The notes: generated from the letters alone by a model not told the origin. A DNA stretch of 64,000 nucleotides from Bin55 sp965116055 (GCA_965116055.1 OZ220466.1:2914001-2978000); one strand, 5' to 3'; shown: positions 16,962 to 26,567, numbered from the stretch's first letter. Made by a program: numbers and translations.

Positions 16962-17858
16962 CTAGGTCGACGCTGAATCGACAAGGCGCCACGTTACACC
17001 GCAGATATCCAACTCCTTGAATTTCTTGGGATTTCCAGGCACAGCCCACAAGTCAACACCAGTTACACCCGTTCGTTTATTGGCACTGGGCTCTGAAAAC
17101 CTCATAGTCTGTCCACCCGCTAAATGCAACGTCGTAGGGACGTCAGCATCAATCCAGCACCCTGCGCCGAGTCCATCTCGCCACCGACGACAGAGAATTT
17201 CTGGATCAATATTCCTAGATGAAATTTCGACTGCAGCAAACCCTATCGTTACACCACCGTGAGGTCGCGCATGGACATGGTTCTGCCAACTATTTCCAGC
17301 CGGAAAATATGCCCCCGTATTGCGCGGAAATTCGTCCTGACCAGGCCAGTTTTCCTGGATTTCCGCCAGCGTGCCAAAATCGCGCGGATGAAACTGAACA
17401 TTTGCACCTGCGACCATGCCTGTATGCTTAGGCAACGGTTCGCCTAACTCGTAGTTTCGCGATGTAATTCCAGCAAATCCCGCACCAGGCTTCCCAGGGC
17501 AGGTAATAAGTCCGCCGGACACGATACCAATGGCATTACCTTGCTTGGCCATGGTACGAGATGCTGCACCGACCTCGGGCACCTGCACGATAGCCATGTA
17601 CCCGCAATCACCATTCCGGGTCAACAGACGTGTCTGTGTGGTTGATCGTTCCCATGCCAAGTCGGAAGGGCAAACCGTTTCAAGAAACGAATCCCCTAAT
17701 CGGATGTGCGTATTCGTAAGATGCCCACCCGCTGCCATACGCGGATCTCGAAAAACGACCGGCGCATCAAACGCTGCACACAGCAGATTTGAAGTCCACT
17801 CAAGATCGTGCGCTAACAGACAAATCTGACGAAGTCGCAATTCTGGATGGACAGTCAC
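16962..17858 (-). CDS. VOC/glyoxalase-like domain protein
   Basis: Protein of 298 residues with glyoxalase-like modules. The N-terminal half begins RLRQICLLAHDLEWTSNLLCAAF, the usual first strand and helix of a VOC repeat, and LGDSFLETVCP near residue 53 holds the strand that carries a Glu ligand. A second module starts near residue 125 with a GGHLTNTH-like and NHVHARPHGG-containing segment. The metal and substrate are unclear. It is divergent from ppx with 227 bp between them. Such proteins in catabolic regions often act on ring or lactone intermediates, but nothing ties this one to a pathway. Confidence 0.65.
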   Translation of the reverse strand: MTVHPELRLRQICLLAHDLEWTSNLLCAAFDAPVVFRDPRMAAGGHLTNTHIRLGDSFLETVCPSDLAWERSTTQTRLLTRNGDCGYMAIVQVPEVGAASRTMAKQGNAIGIVSGGLITCPGKPGAGFAGITSRNYELGEPLPKHTGMVAGANVQFHPRDFGTLAEIQENWPGQDEFPRNTGAYFPAGNSWQNHVHARPHGGVTIGFAAVEISSRNIDPEILCRRWRDGLGAGCWIDADVPTTLHLAGGQTMRFSEPSANKRTGVTGVDLWAVPGNPKKFKELDICGVTWRLVDSAST

Positions 17859-18085
17859 AAGATTCTTGAATGCTTAGATAAAGGTCAATATTAAAAATCA
17901 TGCCTAATCGTTGCGGTAACGCGAACTATGTTTGAAAAAGTTAGAAAGACCTCCCCGGGCAACATCATGGCAGTCATCATCAGTACGAAACGCCCAGTAA
18001 GACGGTCACATCACGATAATCTACCGTTATTTCTTACTTGCTCAGCGTTGTCGACTACCGCCTCTTTAGGGCTAATTAGTCAACA

Positions 18086-19612
18086 TTGTCCTTGAAATTC
18101 AATACGTCGGAAAACGCCGTCGATCCAAGTACACCAACACCTACAAGCGATACGTATGCCGCCCTTGATTTAGGTTCGAATAGCTTCCATTTGCTTGTTG
18201 CACGCGACCGAAACGGCACCGTGCAGGTGTTGGACCGGCATCGTGAAATGACTCGTATAGCGACGGGACTTGAAACAAACGGCTATCTGTCGCAAGAGTG
18301 TATTGATCGTGCATATGACAGTCTACAACGCATCAGTCAGCGCATTCGATCACTGCCCCACCGTAACGTGCGGGTAGTCGGTACCAGTGCACTCCGTCAA
18401 GCCGCGAATCGCGATACTTTTATAAGTCAAGCCGAAGCCATCCTCGGACACAACATCGACATCATCAGTGGTAAAGAAGAGGGCAGGCTCGTTTATGCCG
18501 GCGTCTCCCGCGCTATTGGTAGTCGAAACGGCAATCGCCTAGTCATTGATATTGGTGGTGGTAGCACGGAATTCATTGCTGGCCGTGAATTTCAACCGCG
18601 CCTAACAGAGAGTCTTCACGTTGGCAGCATTGCAATGACCGAGCGATGGTTCAAGGACGGTAAACTCACCGCAAGTCGGATGCGTGCTAGTATCCAGGAC
18701 ATGCAACGAGAACTTGAGGTTATCAAACAGAGTTACCGCGTCCATGGCTGGGAAATCGTCATTGGGACAAGCGGCTCTGTGCTCGCGGTTCACAAAGCGA
18801 TTGCGCAATTTACGAATCTCGGCATTACGAAAGCAACTCTTAATGAAGTAAGTCGAAGATTGGTACAGTTCGGTCACATTGACAACATTGATCGAACGTG
18901 GTGTTCGAATCGTCGAGCGAAGTCCCTAGCCGGCGGTATCGCCATTCTTCAAGGTTGCTTTAAGACACTAAATCTAGACACCCTGGAGATTTCAACAAGT
19001 GCGTTACGCGAGGGGTTGCTCTATGAACTGATAGGCCGAGCTCATGATGACGTACGAGAACGTACGGTCCGCTCATTGATTCAACGTTTTCACATTGACA
19101 ACCAACACGCGACTGTTGTGGCACAAACTGCACTGACCATGTTTGATCAACTTTACGCCGAGCACGATGAAGAACATGAGGACGAACGCCAGTTGCTCAA
19201 TTGGTCCGCCTTGCTACATGAAATCGGCATGAATATCTCACACATCGCCTACCACAAACACGGCGCTTACCTCCTTGAACACCTTGACGTACCAGGCTTT
19301 ACGCTAACCGAACAAGCTCAGCTTGCTTGGTTAGTGCGATCGCATCGTCGACGCTTGCAAGTTGAACATCACATGCCGCACGGCAAGTCGCTTCTCCACC
19401 TTTGCGTGATCTTGCGTTTAGCCGTGACATTACAACGCAACCGGGCAAACGATGCCATTCCTTCGATTACGCTCAAGAAAGCTCATCGCGCGTTTCTGCT
19501 TGAATTGAGTCGTAACTGGTTGAACGTCCACCCACTCACGCGTATGGACCTAGAGCAAGAAGTGCGGACTTTGGAAGAGGCTAATGTAACACTCCGCGTT
19601 CTAGAACGCTAG
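18086..19612 (+). CDS. ppx: Exopolyphosphatase / pppGpp phosphohydrolase family
   Basis: Ppx/GppA phosphatase of 508 residues, which removes terminal phosphates from polyphosphate, or the 5'-phosphate of pppGpp. The actin-like fold shows ALDLGSNSFHLLVARD at about residues 26-41 (phosphate 1), VRVVGTSALRQAANRD near 95, and VIDIGGGSTEFIAGREF near 152 (phosphate 2). The C-terminal 190 residues form the HD-type helical domain, with LLHEIGMNISHIAYHKHGAY near 376. The frame opens with a TTG at 18086; no ATG lies upstream of the conserved start. It converges with ppk, the polyphosphate-synthesising kinase, whose stop lies 14 bp away, an arrangement that pairs synthesis and degradation of the same polymer. 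Confidence 0.92.
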   Translation: MSLKFNTSENAVDPSTPTPTSDTYAALDLGSNSFHLLVARDRNGTVQVLDRHREMTRIATGLETNGYLSQECIDRAYDSLQRISQRIRSLPHRNVRVVGTSALRQAANRDTFISQAEAILGHNIDIISGKEEGRLVYAGVSRAIGSRNGNRLVIDIGGGSTEFIAGREFQPRLTESLHVGSIAMTERWFKDGKLTASRMRASIQDMQRELEVIKQSYRVHGWEIVIGTSGSVLAVHKAIAQFTNLGITKATLNEVSRRLVQFGHIDNIDRTWCSNRRAKSLAGGIAILQGCFKTLNLDTLEISTSALREGLLYELIGRAHDDVRERTVRSLIQRFHIDNQHATVVAQTALTMFDQLYAEHDEEHEDERQLLNWSALLHEIGMNISHIAYHKHGAYLLEHLDVPGFTLTEQAQLAWLVRSHRRRLQVEHHMPHGKSLLHLCVILRLAVTLQRNRANDAIPSITLKKAHRAFLLELSRNWLNVHPLTRMDLEQEVRTLEEANVTLRVLER

Positions 19613-19626
19613 AAGCGATAGGGACA

Positions 19627-21723
19627 TCAACGTTTCATCAGGCGCAACAATGTTTCTTGCGCGCTGACTCGGGTATCTTCCGAACTTCGTTCCGACAACA
19701 CATACCGACCATCAGTTTGCATCTGCCACGCCTGTACATTGTCTTTTAGATAGATCTCCAAGCCGTCGCGCAATATAGTCTGAGCTAACTTCTTGTCGAC
19801 GATCGGAAACGCTAACTCGACCCGGTTGAAGATATTTCGCGTCATCCAGTCTGCACTGGATAAGAAGATCTCATCATCGCCATCATTTTTGAAATAAAAG
19901 ATACGGGTATGTTCTAGAAAGCGGCCCACAATCGAACGAACTTGGATATTTTCCGAAACGCCAGGCAGGCCAGGTCGCAGGCAACAAATACCTCTAATGA
20001 TCAAGTCAATCTCGACGCCCGCTTGCGATGCTCGATATAAAGCACGGATGATGCCAGGTTCTTCCAGAGAATTCATCTTGGCGATCAAGCGGCCCCCGCG
20101 TCCATTGCGAGCGTGTTCAATTTCTCGATCAATCAGCTTGGTGAGTTGATCGTAGAAAGTAAAGGGCGACTGCACAAGACGATGCAGCGGATGGGGATGT
20201 CCTTTCGATGTTAACTGCTTAAACACCATAAGGACATCTTCAGTGATATCCGGATTGCACGTCAATAACCCGCAATCTGTATATTGACGCGTAGTGCGCG
20301 GATGGTAATTGCCCGTGCCGAGGTGCGCATAGCGTTTGAGCTCGTTGTCCTCGCGCCGAATGATCAAGATCATCTTCGCGTGCGTCTTGTAACCGACTAA
20401 CCCAAACACAACCTGGACGCCAGCTTCGGTGAGTTCTTGCGCAAGCTCAATATTCTCAGCTTCGTCGAAACGAGCCCGCAGCTCGATCGCGACCATGACT
20501 TCCTTGCCGTTATTCGAAGCGTCGATGAGCGCTTTAACAACGGCTGAATCCTGACCAGTCCGATACAACGTTTGACGAATGGAAATAACGTTCGGGTCAG
20601 CTGCGGCCTGTCGCAGCAGGTCAAGTACTGGGACAAACGATTGATACGGATGATGCAAGAGTAAGTCGCCTTCGCGCATCACCTCAAATAGGTCGGTCGC
20701 CGCTTGCACACGTTTGGTCACACCAGGTGAGAACGAAGGAAATTTGAGCTCCGAGCGATCGACCAATTCCGGGACTTGATTGAGCCGCATCAGATTGACG
20801 GGACCAGAACAGAGATAAACATCCTGATCGGCCAGTTCGAATTGATCCCGTAAGTACTCCACGACCTTGGTTGGACAATCCTCCGCGATCTCTAACCGAA
20901 CCGTATCGCCAAAACGCCGGGTTGATAACTCCCCTTCCACCGCCAATAGCAAGTCCGTGGTCTCTTCTTCATCGACCAGAAGATCGCTATCACGGGTAAA
21001 GCGGAACTGATGGCACCCACGAATCTTCATACCAGTGAATAGTTCGTCGACATGAGCATGGATCGCCGACGATAAAAGTACAAAATCGAACTCGTGCGCG
21101 GAGATTTCGGCCGGTAGTTGGATGATGCGTGGAGACGACCGAGGCGCTTGTACGACTGCTAGCGCAACATTACGGCCAAACGCGTCTTTCCCCTCCAACG
21201 AAACAATGAAATTCAAGCTCTTATTAGTTACCGGTGGGAACGGATGTGCAGGGTCCAGGCCGATCGGGTTCAAAATTGGCAGCAACTCGTCTCTAAAGTA
21301 CGTTTTGAGCCACGCTTTCTGCTCATCTGTCCACTCGGCTCGTTTAAGGAAGTAAACCTCTCGCTCGCGCAATTGCGGCACCAGAATATGATTGAGTATT
21401 TCGTACTGCTCGTTGACCAGCTCGTGCGAAATCTTGGCAATTTCGGCGAGTTGTTCCTCTACTGTCATGCCATCGGGACCGCGCCGAAATTGGCCGTATT
21501 TACGCCTCTGCTGTAACCCGGCGACGCGAATCTCGAAAAATTCATCAAGATTCGAACTCGCAATACACACATACCGCAGGCGTTCTAAAAGCGGAAAGTT
21601 CTCGTTGCGCGCTTGCTGGATAACCCGACGATTGAACTCCAGCAACGAGAGTTCTCGATTAACGTAGTACTTCGGATAATTCAGGCTACGAGCGCCTGCT
21701 ATTCCTGCTCGTGCGATATTCAT
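19627..21723 (-). CDS. ppk: Polyphosphate kinase 1
   Basis: Membrane-associated kinase making polyphosphate from ATP, 698 residues, the normal length for PPK1. The N-terminal domain begins YVNRELSLLEFNRRVIQQA, a highly conserved signature. The phosphorylated histidine is in GYKTHAKMILIIRRE in the first phospholipase-D-like domain, and the second catalytic His is in LEHTRIFYF in the other. HLGTGNYHPRTTRQYTD lies between them. The ATG is at 21721-21723; the gene is divergent from cmoA, the two starts being 12 bp apart. ppx lies convergently at the other end. Phosphate-starvation control is usual for this gene, but I see no clear pho box in the short intergenic space. Confidence 0.96.
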   Translation of the reverse strand: MNIARAGIAGARSLNYPKYYVNRELSLLEFNRRVIQQARNENFPLLERLRYVCIASSNLDEFFEIRVAGLQQRRKYGQFRRGPDGMTVEEQLAEIAKISHELVNEQYEILNHILVPQLREREVYFLKRAEWTDEQKAWLKTYFRDELLPILNPIGLDPAHPFPPVTNKSLNFIVSLEGKDAFGRNVALAVVQAPRSSPRIIQLPAEISAHEFDFVLLSSAIHAHVDELFTGMKIRGCHQFRFTRDSDLLVDEEETTDLLLAVEGELSTRRFGDTVRLEIAEDCPTKVVEYLRDQFELADQDVYLCSGPVNLMRLNQVPELVDRSELKFPSFSPGVTKRVQAATDLFEVMREGDLLLHHPYQSFVPVLDLLRQAAADPNVISIRQTLYRTGQDSAVVKALIDASNNGKEVMVAIELRARFDEAENIELAQELTEAGVQVVFGLVGYKTHAKMILIIRREDNELKRYAHLGTGNYHPRTTRQYTDCGLLTCNPDITEDVLMVFKQLTSKGHPHPLHRLVQSPFTFYDQLTKLIDREIEHARNGRGGRLIAKMNSLEEPGIIRALYRASQAGVEIDLIIRGICCLRPGLPGVSENIQVRSIVGRFLEHTRIFYFKNDGDDEIFLSSADWMTRNIFNRVELAFPIVDKKLAQTILRDGLEIYLKDNVQAWQMQTDGRYVLSERSSEDTRVSAQETLLRLMKR

Positions 21724-21734
21724 GCTTTTTAATT

Positions 21735-22460
21735 ATGACTGAGAAAAAGTCTCGTCCTCTTGACCGTTTATACGCGGAGAAACTAGACACCGTCAAGGAT
21801 TTCGCATTCGACGATGCAGTCACTCATGTATTCGACGACATGGTGCGTCGTTCCGTGCCAGGTTATGAAACTGTTGTCGACCTGATTAGCATCATTGGCG
21901 AGGCGCATGCGTCGCAAATCAAACGGCCTCTACAGTGCATGGATCTTGGCTGTTCACGCGGCGCCGTAACGTCTGCCTTACTGCAGCGACTTGACGATCC
22001 GGCAACGCAGGTTACAGCCGTCGACAATTCACCTCATATGATTAAAGCGGCACGATCGGAAATCACTGATCCGCGCGTCAAATTTATCGTCGACGATGTA
22101 TTGAACGCACCAATGAAGGATATTGATGTCATAGTCCTGAATTTAGTCTTGCAGTTTATCGATCCGGACAAGAGACTCGATCTGTTGACGAGGATTCGCA
22201 ACGGCTTGCGACGTGACGGGATGCTCATCCTCACGGAAAAGATCGAATCAACCCCTGCGTTCGCAGACTATCACCTTGTTTTCAAACGGGCTAAAGGGTA
22301 TTCGAACTTAGAAATAAATCAGAAACGCGACGCTCTTGAAAAAGTCATGCTCATTGATTCGCTCCAGACCCATCAACTGCGACTGCGCAATGCCGGATTT
22401 ACCCGCGTGACCGTTTGGTTTCAGCTACTTAACTGGGTATCTTTGTTAGCGCGACCTTGA
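21735..22460 (+). CDS. cmoA: Carboxy-S-adenosyl-L-methionine synthase
   Basis: Makes carboxy-SAM from SAM and prephenate, the donor for the 5-oxyacetyl modification of wobble uridine 34 in tRNAs. From the ATG at 21735 it has 241 residues, as expected, and MTEKKSRPLDRLYAEKLDTV matches the usual start region; an earlier ATG at 21711 lies inside the ppk start and is rejected. The Rossmann methyltransferase motif is MDLGCSRGAVTSALLQ near residue 71, with ITAVDNSPHMIKAAR-like VTAVDNSPHM following and VVLNLVLQFIDP-like IVLNLVLQFIDP near 142. The stop overlaps the TTG of cmoB in a TTGA, so the two enzymes of the pathway are translationally coupled. Confidence 0.95.
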   Translation: MTEKKSRPLDRLYAEKLDTVKDFAFDDAVTHVFDDMVRRSVPGYETVVDLISIIGEAHASQIKRPLQCMDLGCSRGAVTSALLQRLDDPATQVTAVDNSPHMIKAARSEITDPRVKFIVDDVLNAPMKDIDVIVLNLVLQFIDPDKRLDLLTRIRNGLRRDGMLILTEKIESTPAFADYHLVFKRAKGYSNLEINQKRDALEKVMLIDSLQTHQLRLRNAGFTRVTVWFQLLNWVSLLARP

Positions 22461-23371
22461 ACTTTAGTGATTGGTTAGAACGTAGCTGGCTAGAAGCCGG
22501 ATACCCAATCGGACTCGCTGCATTACGACACGGACGCCTGGCGTCTTGGCTAGCTACGCTCAACCGCTTGCCTAACCCCTGTCGAACATCTGCGGAGTTT
22601 GGGAATACACTCACCATTGGCCAATTAAGGGAGATTGATGATCGCGCGATCGTCGAGCACATCATAGAGGAACTCATTCCTTGGCGAAAAGGTCCAGTGT
22701 CCATCTTCGGCTTAGAAATCGACACCGAGTGGCATTCAAATCTTAAATGGGACCGAATATGCACATGCCTCGACTGGCGCGGCAAACGGGTACTTGATGT
22801 CGGTAGCGGTAACGGCTACTTCGGGTTTCGTGCCCTAGATGCTGGAGCAACATTTGTTCTCGGCATTGAGTCATATCTAATCTATGTTCTCCAAGCTGCA
22901 TTAATAAATTGGTTTGCCCGAACTCGTAATATCGTGGTTCCTTTACGGTTCGGCGCTGATACGCTTCACGGTGAATTCGACATCGTCATGTCCATGGGCG
23001 TCATTTACCACCAACGCAATCCTCACGCGCATCTTGATGCGCTATTTACCAAGTGTCGGCCAGGAGGGCACCTTATACTCGAATCGCTAATAAGCGAGGA
23101 AGAGTTCAAGCCCACCGATCGTTATGCCGGCATGCGTAATGTGTATCGAATTCCAAGCCTTGAATCGCTTCAAATTGAACTTCAGCAAGTTGGATTTGTG
23201 GAACCCGTACTACTGGACGTTTCGAAGACCACGGAACACGAACAACGCACAACCCGATTTATGCCATTTAAGTCATTAACCGACTTCCTTGACCCAGCCG
23301 ATTCGTCGCGGACCATTGAAGGACTCCCTGCGCCTACGCGTGCAGTCTTCGTAGCACGACGTTCGCCATGA
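22457..23371 (+). CDS. cmoB: tRNA uridine-34 carboxymethyltransferase
   Basis: Transfers the carboxymethyl group of carboxy-SAM to 5-hydroxyuridine at tRNA position 34. The protein is 304 residues with a TTG start overlapping the cmoA stop; the homologous region (WLERSWLEAG onward) begins within a few residues. Family landmarks are LIPWRKGPVSIFGLEIDTEW near residue 73, VLDVGSGNGYFGFRALDAG near 113, DIVMSMGVIYHQRNPHAHL near 175, and DRYAGMRNVYRIPSLESL near 217 with the final TTRFMPFKSLTDFLDP. The N-terminal region is about 20 residues shorter than in E. coli CmoB. Confidence 0.95.
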   Translation: MNFSDWLERSWLEAGYPIGLAALRHGRLASWLATLNRLPNPCRTSAEFGNTLTIGQLREIDDRAIVEHIIEELIPWRKGPVSIFGLEIDTEWHSNLKWDRICTCLDWRGKRVLDVGSGNGYFGFRALDAGATFVLGIESYLIYVLQAALINWFARTRNIVVPLRFGADTLHGEFDIVMSMGVIYHQRNPHAHLDALFTKCRPGGHLILESLISEEEFKPTDRYAGMRNVYRIPSLESLQIELQQVGFVEPVLLDVSKTTEHEQRTTRFMPFKSLTDFLDPADSSRTIEGLPAPTRAVFVARRSP

Positions 23372-23731
23372 CGGATTCAAACACACGATGTCTCATTTAC
23401 CCATGGACAATTCTTGTAGGGAATATCTGGTGTGTTCAATACCTTGGGTAACTAGCAAACGTCTGTGTTCGCTCTGTCACCGTGTGTCAGAAAGACTGAT
23501 TCAGATCAAGCCATTGATTCGGCATCTAGCTTAGTGCCTTCACCACGTGGATGTACGCTTGGCCGACCGCGCTTTCATCCAGGCAATCGTGCGTCGTGCA
23601 AATCACTATAAACTATTGACAAAAATCCGCGTACTTTTATGTTTTCGCTATTTCGCTATCGCGCAAAAACCCATCGGATTCTTTCCATATATAGGTGTTT
23701 CTGCACGCATGACGAGCGATCTCTCCACCCA
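23372..23731. other. Intergenic stretch after cmoB, promoter only
   Basis: About 360 bp without a supported gene. The open frames here are short and overlap each other, with no recognisable domain. The one signal seen is the candidate promoter at 23616-23643 listed separately. No T-tailed hairpin that would terminate the cmo transcript is apparent. Confidence 0.45.
23616..23643 (+). promoter_or_regulatory. Candidate sigma-70 promoter for a small membrane ORF
   Basis: TTGACA at 23616-23621 is a perfect -35 box, followed after 16 bases by TATGTT at 23638-23643, four of six matches to the -10 consensus. It lies 88 bp before the ATG of the small ORF at 23732, in otherwise gene-free sequence downstream of cmoB. 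Rating is by eye only. Confidence 0.4.
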
Positions 23732-24007
23732 ATGCAAATAAGTCATGCAACCGGCCTCGACCTACTCATAGTCGTAAGAACCTTGGATCAAATCAATGAA
23801 CTCTTTATGAAGCTACCTGGCCGCGGCGACGACATCACACGCTACGCTCTGCCAACATCAATCTACGCCATGGATCCAGAGGAAGTTGAAGCCATGGTCT
23901 ATAAACATAATCGTATTGAGCAATGGGTGTTTTGGACTATTTGGGCTTCCATCGTCACGATGTTTAGCGTTTCCACATTTTTCGTGTTTGGCTCTTTTTT
24001 TCTATAA
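23732..24007 (+). CDS. Small membrane-anchored protein, hypothetical
   Basis: Open frame of 91 residues from the ATG at 23732 (the frame is open 31 residues further upstream, but that part is basic and looks non-coding). The N-terminal 60 residues are soluble-looking, with a DPEEVEAMVYKHNRIEQWVF stretch, and the end (about residues 64-91) is a single hydrophobic helix containing TIWASIVTMFSVSTFFVFG. I recognise no family. A reasonable promoter lies 88 bp upstream. It precedes the acyl-CoA dehydrogenase by 41 bp. Plausible tail-anchored protein, not certain to be expressed. Confidence 0.4.
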   Translation: MQISHATGLDLLIVVRTLDQINELFMKLPGRGDDITRYALPTSIYAMDPEEVEAMVYKHNRIEQWVFWTIWASIVTMFSVSTFFVFGSFFL

Positions 24008-24048
24008 AAAGCCACGTCCATCCTATGACTTGAAAAGTAGCAAGGTTT

Positions 24049-25164
24049 ATGCCGGAATCACTGCCTACATCGTTAGTTGCGCGCCGACGTCAAGTCGAGG
24101 CCCTGTGCATCGAACTGCGGAAACTGCTCCGCCACGACGCTCAATCTGGCGATACCCCGTCAAAGCTGATTACCGCTGCAGCCAAGCAAGCGCAGATCTA
24201 TGGCCTTGCACAACCGCGAGAATTCGGCGGCATCGAAGCCAAACCACTAGAAACAGTCATCGTACACGAAACACTTGGCGCGAACAACCTATGTCACGTG
24301 AACGGGCTGTTCGGCCCCCAACCAGGCGTTCTTGCAGGTGTCGGCGAACCGCTAAAGAGCAACTATCTCGTACCGATGCTCGCCGGCGAGAAACGCGGCG
24401 CATTTGCATTCACTGAGCCCGACGATGCCCAGCGCAAGACTTGGGCGATGCGGGACGGCGATACACTCATCGTGAACGGTCAAAAATCCTATGTCACAGG
24501 TGGTTCGACCGCCGATTACATCAATGCGCTTATAGAAATCGACGAAATTGGTCCTGCCATGGTGCTTATCGACATGGCAACTCCTGGTATTGAGATCGTC
24601 AAAACGTTTGGTTCGATCGACGGCAGCCATCACGCGTCAATGCGCTTCAAAGACGTCAGAGTACCGTGGTCCCACATCATTGGTGAGCCTGGTCGCGGCA
24701 TGCCCCGGGCTATGCATCAGATCGGTGACACGCGTCTCGCGCTCGCAGCGCAAAGCGTTGGATTGATGCAGTGGGTCATCAAGCGCACCAGGTCTCGATT
24801 ACAAGCACCCCATCGAAGCGGTGAAGCGCTAGGAAAGAAAGAGGGCGTTCGACTCCGCTACGCGGATATGCGCATTAAAGCCTTCGCCGCCCGAAGCATG
24901 TTGTATCGCACTGCACGCGTAGCAGAGCTTGGTGGAAACGTCATTAATGAGGTGATCGCGTGTAAGATTTTTTGCACGGAAGCCATCGGTGAAATCGTCG
25001 ACACGGCCATTCAACTCCATGGCGGTATGGCTTTACAAAGCGGTCATCCGCTTGCGGAGCTGAACCAACGCGTGCGCGCCTGGCGGCTCGCCGAAGGCGC
25101 TAGCGATATCTTGCGCTTGAATTTAGCGCGAGGCGATCTTGACCTCGATAAAGGTCGCCTTTAA
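24049..25164 (+). CDS. Acyl-CoA dehydrogenase family protein
   Basis: FAD flavoprotein oxidising acyl-CoA to 2-enoyl-CoA, 371 residues, the common length. FAFTEPDDAQRKTWA near residue 113 and VNGQKSYVTGGSTADY near 143 are the FAD and substrate-binding loop motifs. LALAAQSVGLMQWVIKRTRS near 229 begins the C-terminal helical domain. Near the end, WRLAEGASDILRLNLARGDL aligns with the catalytic-base segment, whose Glu sits before G-x-S/T in medium-chain enzymes. It ends with a stop overlapping that of the convergent smrA gene by four bases. Electron-transfer flavoprotein genes are not in the window, and the acyl chain length cannot be read here. Confidence 0.92.
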   Translation: MPESLPTSLVARRRQVEALCIELRKLLRHDAQSGDTPSKLITAAAKQAQIYGLAQPREFGGIEAKPLETVIVHETLGANNLCHVNGLFGPQPGVLAGVGEPLKSNYLVPMLAGEKRGAFAFTEPDDAQRKTWAMRDGDTLIVNGQKSYVTGGSTADYINALIEIDEIGPAMVLIDMATPGIEIVKTFGSIDGSHHASMRFKDVRVPWSHIIGEPGRGMPRAMHQIGDTRLALAAQSVGLMQWVIKRTRSRLQAPHRSGEALGKKEGVRLRYADMRIKAFAARSMLYRTARVAELGGNVINEVIACKIFCTEAIGEIVDTAIQLHGGMALQSGHPLAELNQRVRAWRLAEGASDILRLNLARGDLDLDKGRL

Positions 25165-25742
25165 CCGCGGCGACTCTGAATGCGCTCGCGAGTCTCCGCC
25201 TTATCCTGCATCGATTTGCGCAACCACGCGAGTGTGGAGCCCATGCCGCCCAAATCAGGTGGCGCTGAGCAGTAAGCGAAAATATCCCGATGTTCGCTGA
25301 GGGCTTGCCCAACGAAACTTTTCATCCTGGCCGGAGGATTCGACTTGGCACCTCGCCCGTGAATGATCAGAACACTTCGCGTGCCTTCCTCCATCGCTTG
25401 GGTAAGGAAAGACCAAATTAACGCATGGGCTTCGGCAATCGTTTTATGATGTAGATCGAGTTGAACATCTGAGTTGTAACGACCACGTCTTAATTGTTCT
25501 ACAACACCCGACTGCGCGCCGTCGCGCCGCCAGTTAAACACCGTATTGGGGTCTACCTGATTGCTCTCATCCAGAAAGTCGCGCAAATAATTCGGCGACT
25601 CGCGCTTCGTTGCGTTATTTCGCGCAGCAAGCTGCTGCAATGTGGGGTTTTGAAGTCCTTGTAATGCAGTAAAACGATCTTCGACAGCCATTTTCTGGAC
25701 GCCGTCCATTTCCTGCAAGAATACTCTGCAATCTTCATCCAT
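25161..25742 (-). CDS. smrA: Smr-domain endonuclease, SmrA-like
   Basis: Protein of 193 residues resembling E. coli SmrA (YdaL), a DNA endonuclease with an Smr domain. The linker contains VFNWRRDGAQSGVVEQLRRG near residue 69, matching the REGxQHGVxxKLRxG of SmrA. The Smr domain follows: LDLHHKTIAEAHALIWSFL at about 95-113, with the D-x-H/L-H motif, and VLIIHGRGAKSNP near 127 with the conserved HGxG, ending YCSAPPDLGGMGSTLAWLR, equivalent to the GGxGA/S terminal motif. ATG start at 25740-25742. It lies just downstream of the second PhyH gene (15 bp) and may be co-transcribed with it; the known role is linked to DNA structure cleavage, not to catabolism. Confidence 0.85.
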   Translation of the reverse strand: MDEDCRVFLQEMDGVQKMAVEDRFTALQGLQNPTLQQLAARNNATKRESPNYLRDFLDESNQVDPNTVFNWRRDGAQSGVVEQLRRGRYNSDVQLDLHHKTIAEAHALIWSFLTQAMEEGTRSVLIIHGRGAKSNPPARMKSFVGQALSEHRDIFAYCSAPPDLGGMGSTLAWLRKSMQDKAETRERIQSRRG

Positions 25743-25757
25743 TTTGCCCGTTGAACC

Positions 25758-26567
25758 TCAAGAAGAATGTAGTGGAATCGGCGGATAGCGATCGGATCGG
25801 GTGCCTGGAATAGGACGATTGTCGCATGCATGGTAGGTAAACACCGTTGAGAGTTTAACCTGTTTTTTTAGATTACGACCTGCAGCGTGAAATAACCGGC
25901 AATGAAAGAACAACACATCGCCTCGCTCTAATTCAATCTGCTTCTGGCGGCGCAATAAGGATTGGTTTTCTGCAAGATCTGTACGCAAAAACAAATCTCG
26001 ATCCAACCGCCCACGTCCCACACGTTCGTTATGGCTACCTGGCACGACCAAAAGTGCACCGCTATCACGCATTTCATCGCCTAATGCACACCAAACTGAT
26101 ATAAGCTCGGGCCGGTCGAAGGACCAATATCGAATATCCTGATGCCACCCAGTTGAACTTGAGTAATCTGGATACTTGGTCATCACGCAATTGTGGTGGT
26201 TTTGACTCAAACACAGCTCGTCCGTTCCCATAAGCGCAACCAGGACTTCCTTGATGCGACGAGTCAACGCTAATTCTGCGAAAGCTCGATCGCGCGCATA
26301 CGCATAAAGTAAACGCCGCGGCGTATTGCCTCCTTTTGCCTCGCGTGTTATCGGCGCGCCTGGATACCCCACCTCGGCTTCGAATTCGATAGGGCCGATC
26401 AATTTCGATAGGGCAGTTTTGGCAAGCGACCGCAGTCGTAACACTGTTAGAGGTCTAATCAAGCGTTTTTTTACAAGATAGCCTTGCTTTGCGAATAAAG
26501 CCGGTTCGAGTTGAGTAATCTGAGAATTCGGTTGAAGCATCCGAATGCGCGCAATGGATAGAGCCAT
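25758..26567 (-). CDS. Phytanoyl-CoA dioxygenase (PhyH) family protein
   Basis: Second PhyH-type Fe(II)/2-oxoglutarate oxygenase in the window, 269 residues from the ATG at 26565-26567; a TTG at 26621 would add 18 residues. The iron ligands are His-x-Asp in GWHQDIRYWSF near residue 137 and the distal His in CRLFHAAGRN near 236, with a Lys/Arg-rich KKQVKLS segment after it. LVVPGSHNERVGRG precedes the distal His, as in the family. QGYLVKKRLIRPLTVLRLRS near the start is the usual opening helix. It is only distantly like the PhyH protein at 10588-11484. It precedes smrA by 15 bp on the same strand. The substrate is unknown. Confidence 0.83.
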   Translation of the reverse strand: MALSIARIRMLQPNSQITQLEPALFAKQGYLVKKRLIRPLTVLRLRSLAKTALSKLIGPIEFEAEVGYPGAPITREAKGGNTPRRLLYAYARDRAFAELALTRRIKEVLVALMGTDELCLSQNHHNCVMTKYPDYSSSTGWHQDIRYWSFDRPELISVWCALGDEMRDSGALLVVPGSHNERVGRGRLDRDLFLRTDLAENQSLLRRQKQIELERGDVLFFHCRLFHAAGRNLKKQVKLSTVFTYHACDNRPIPGTRSDRYPPIPLHSS

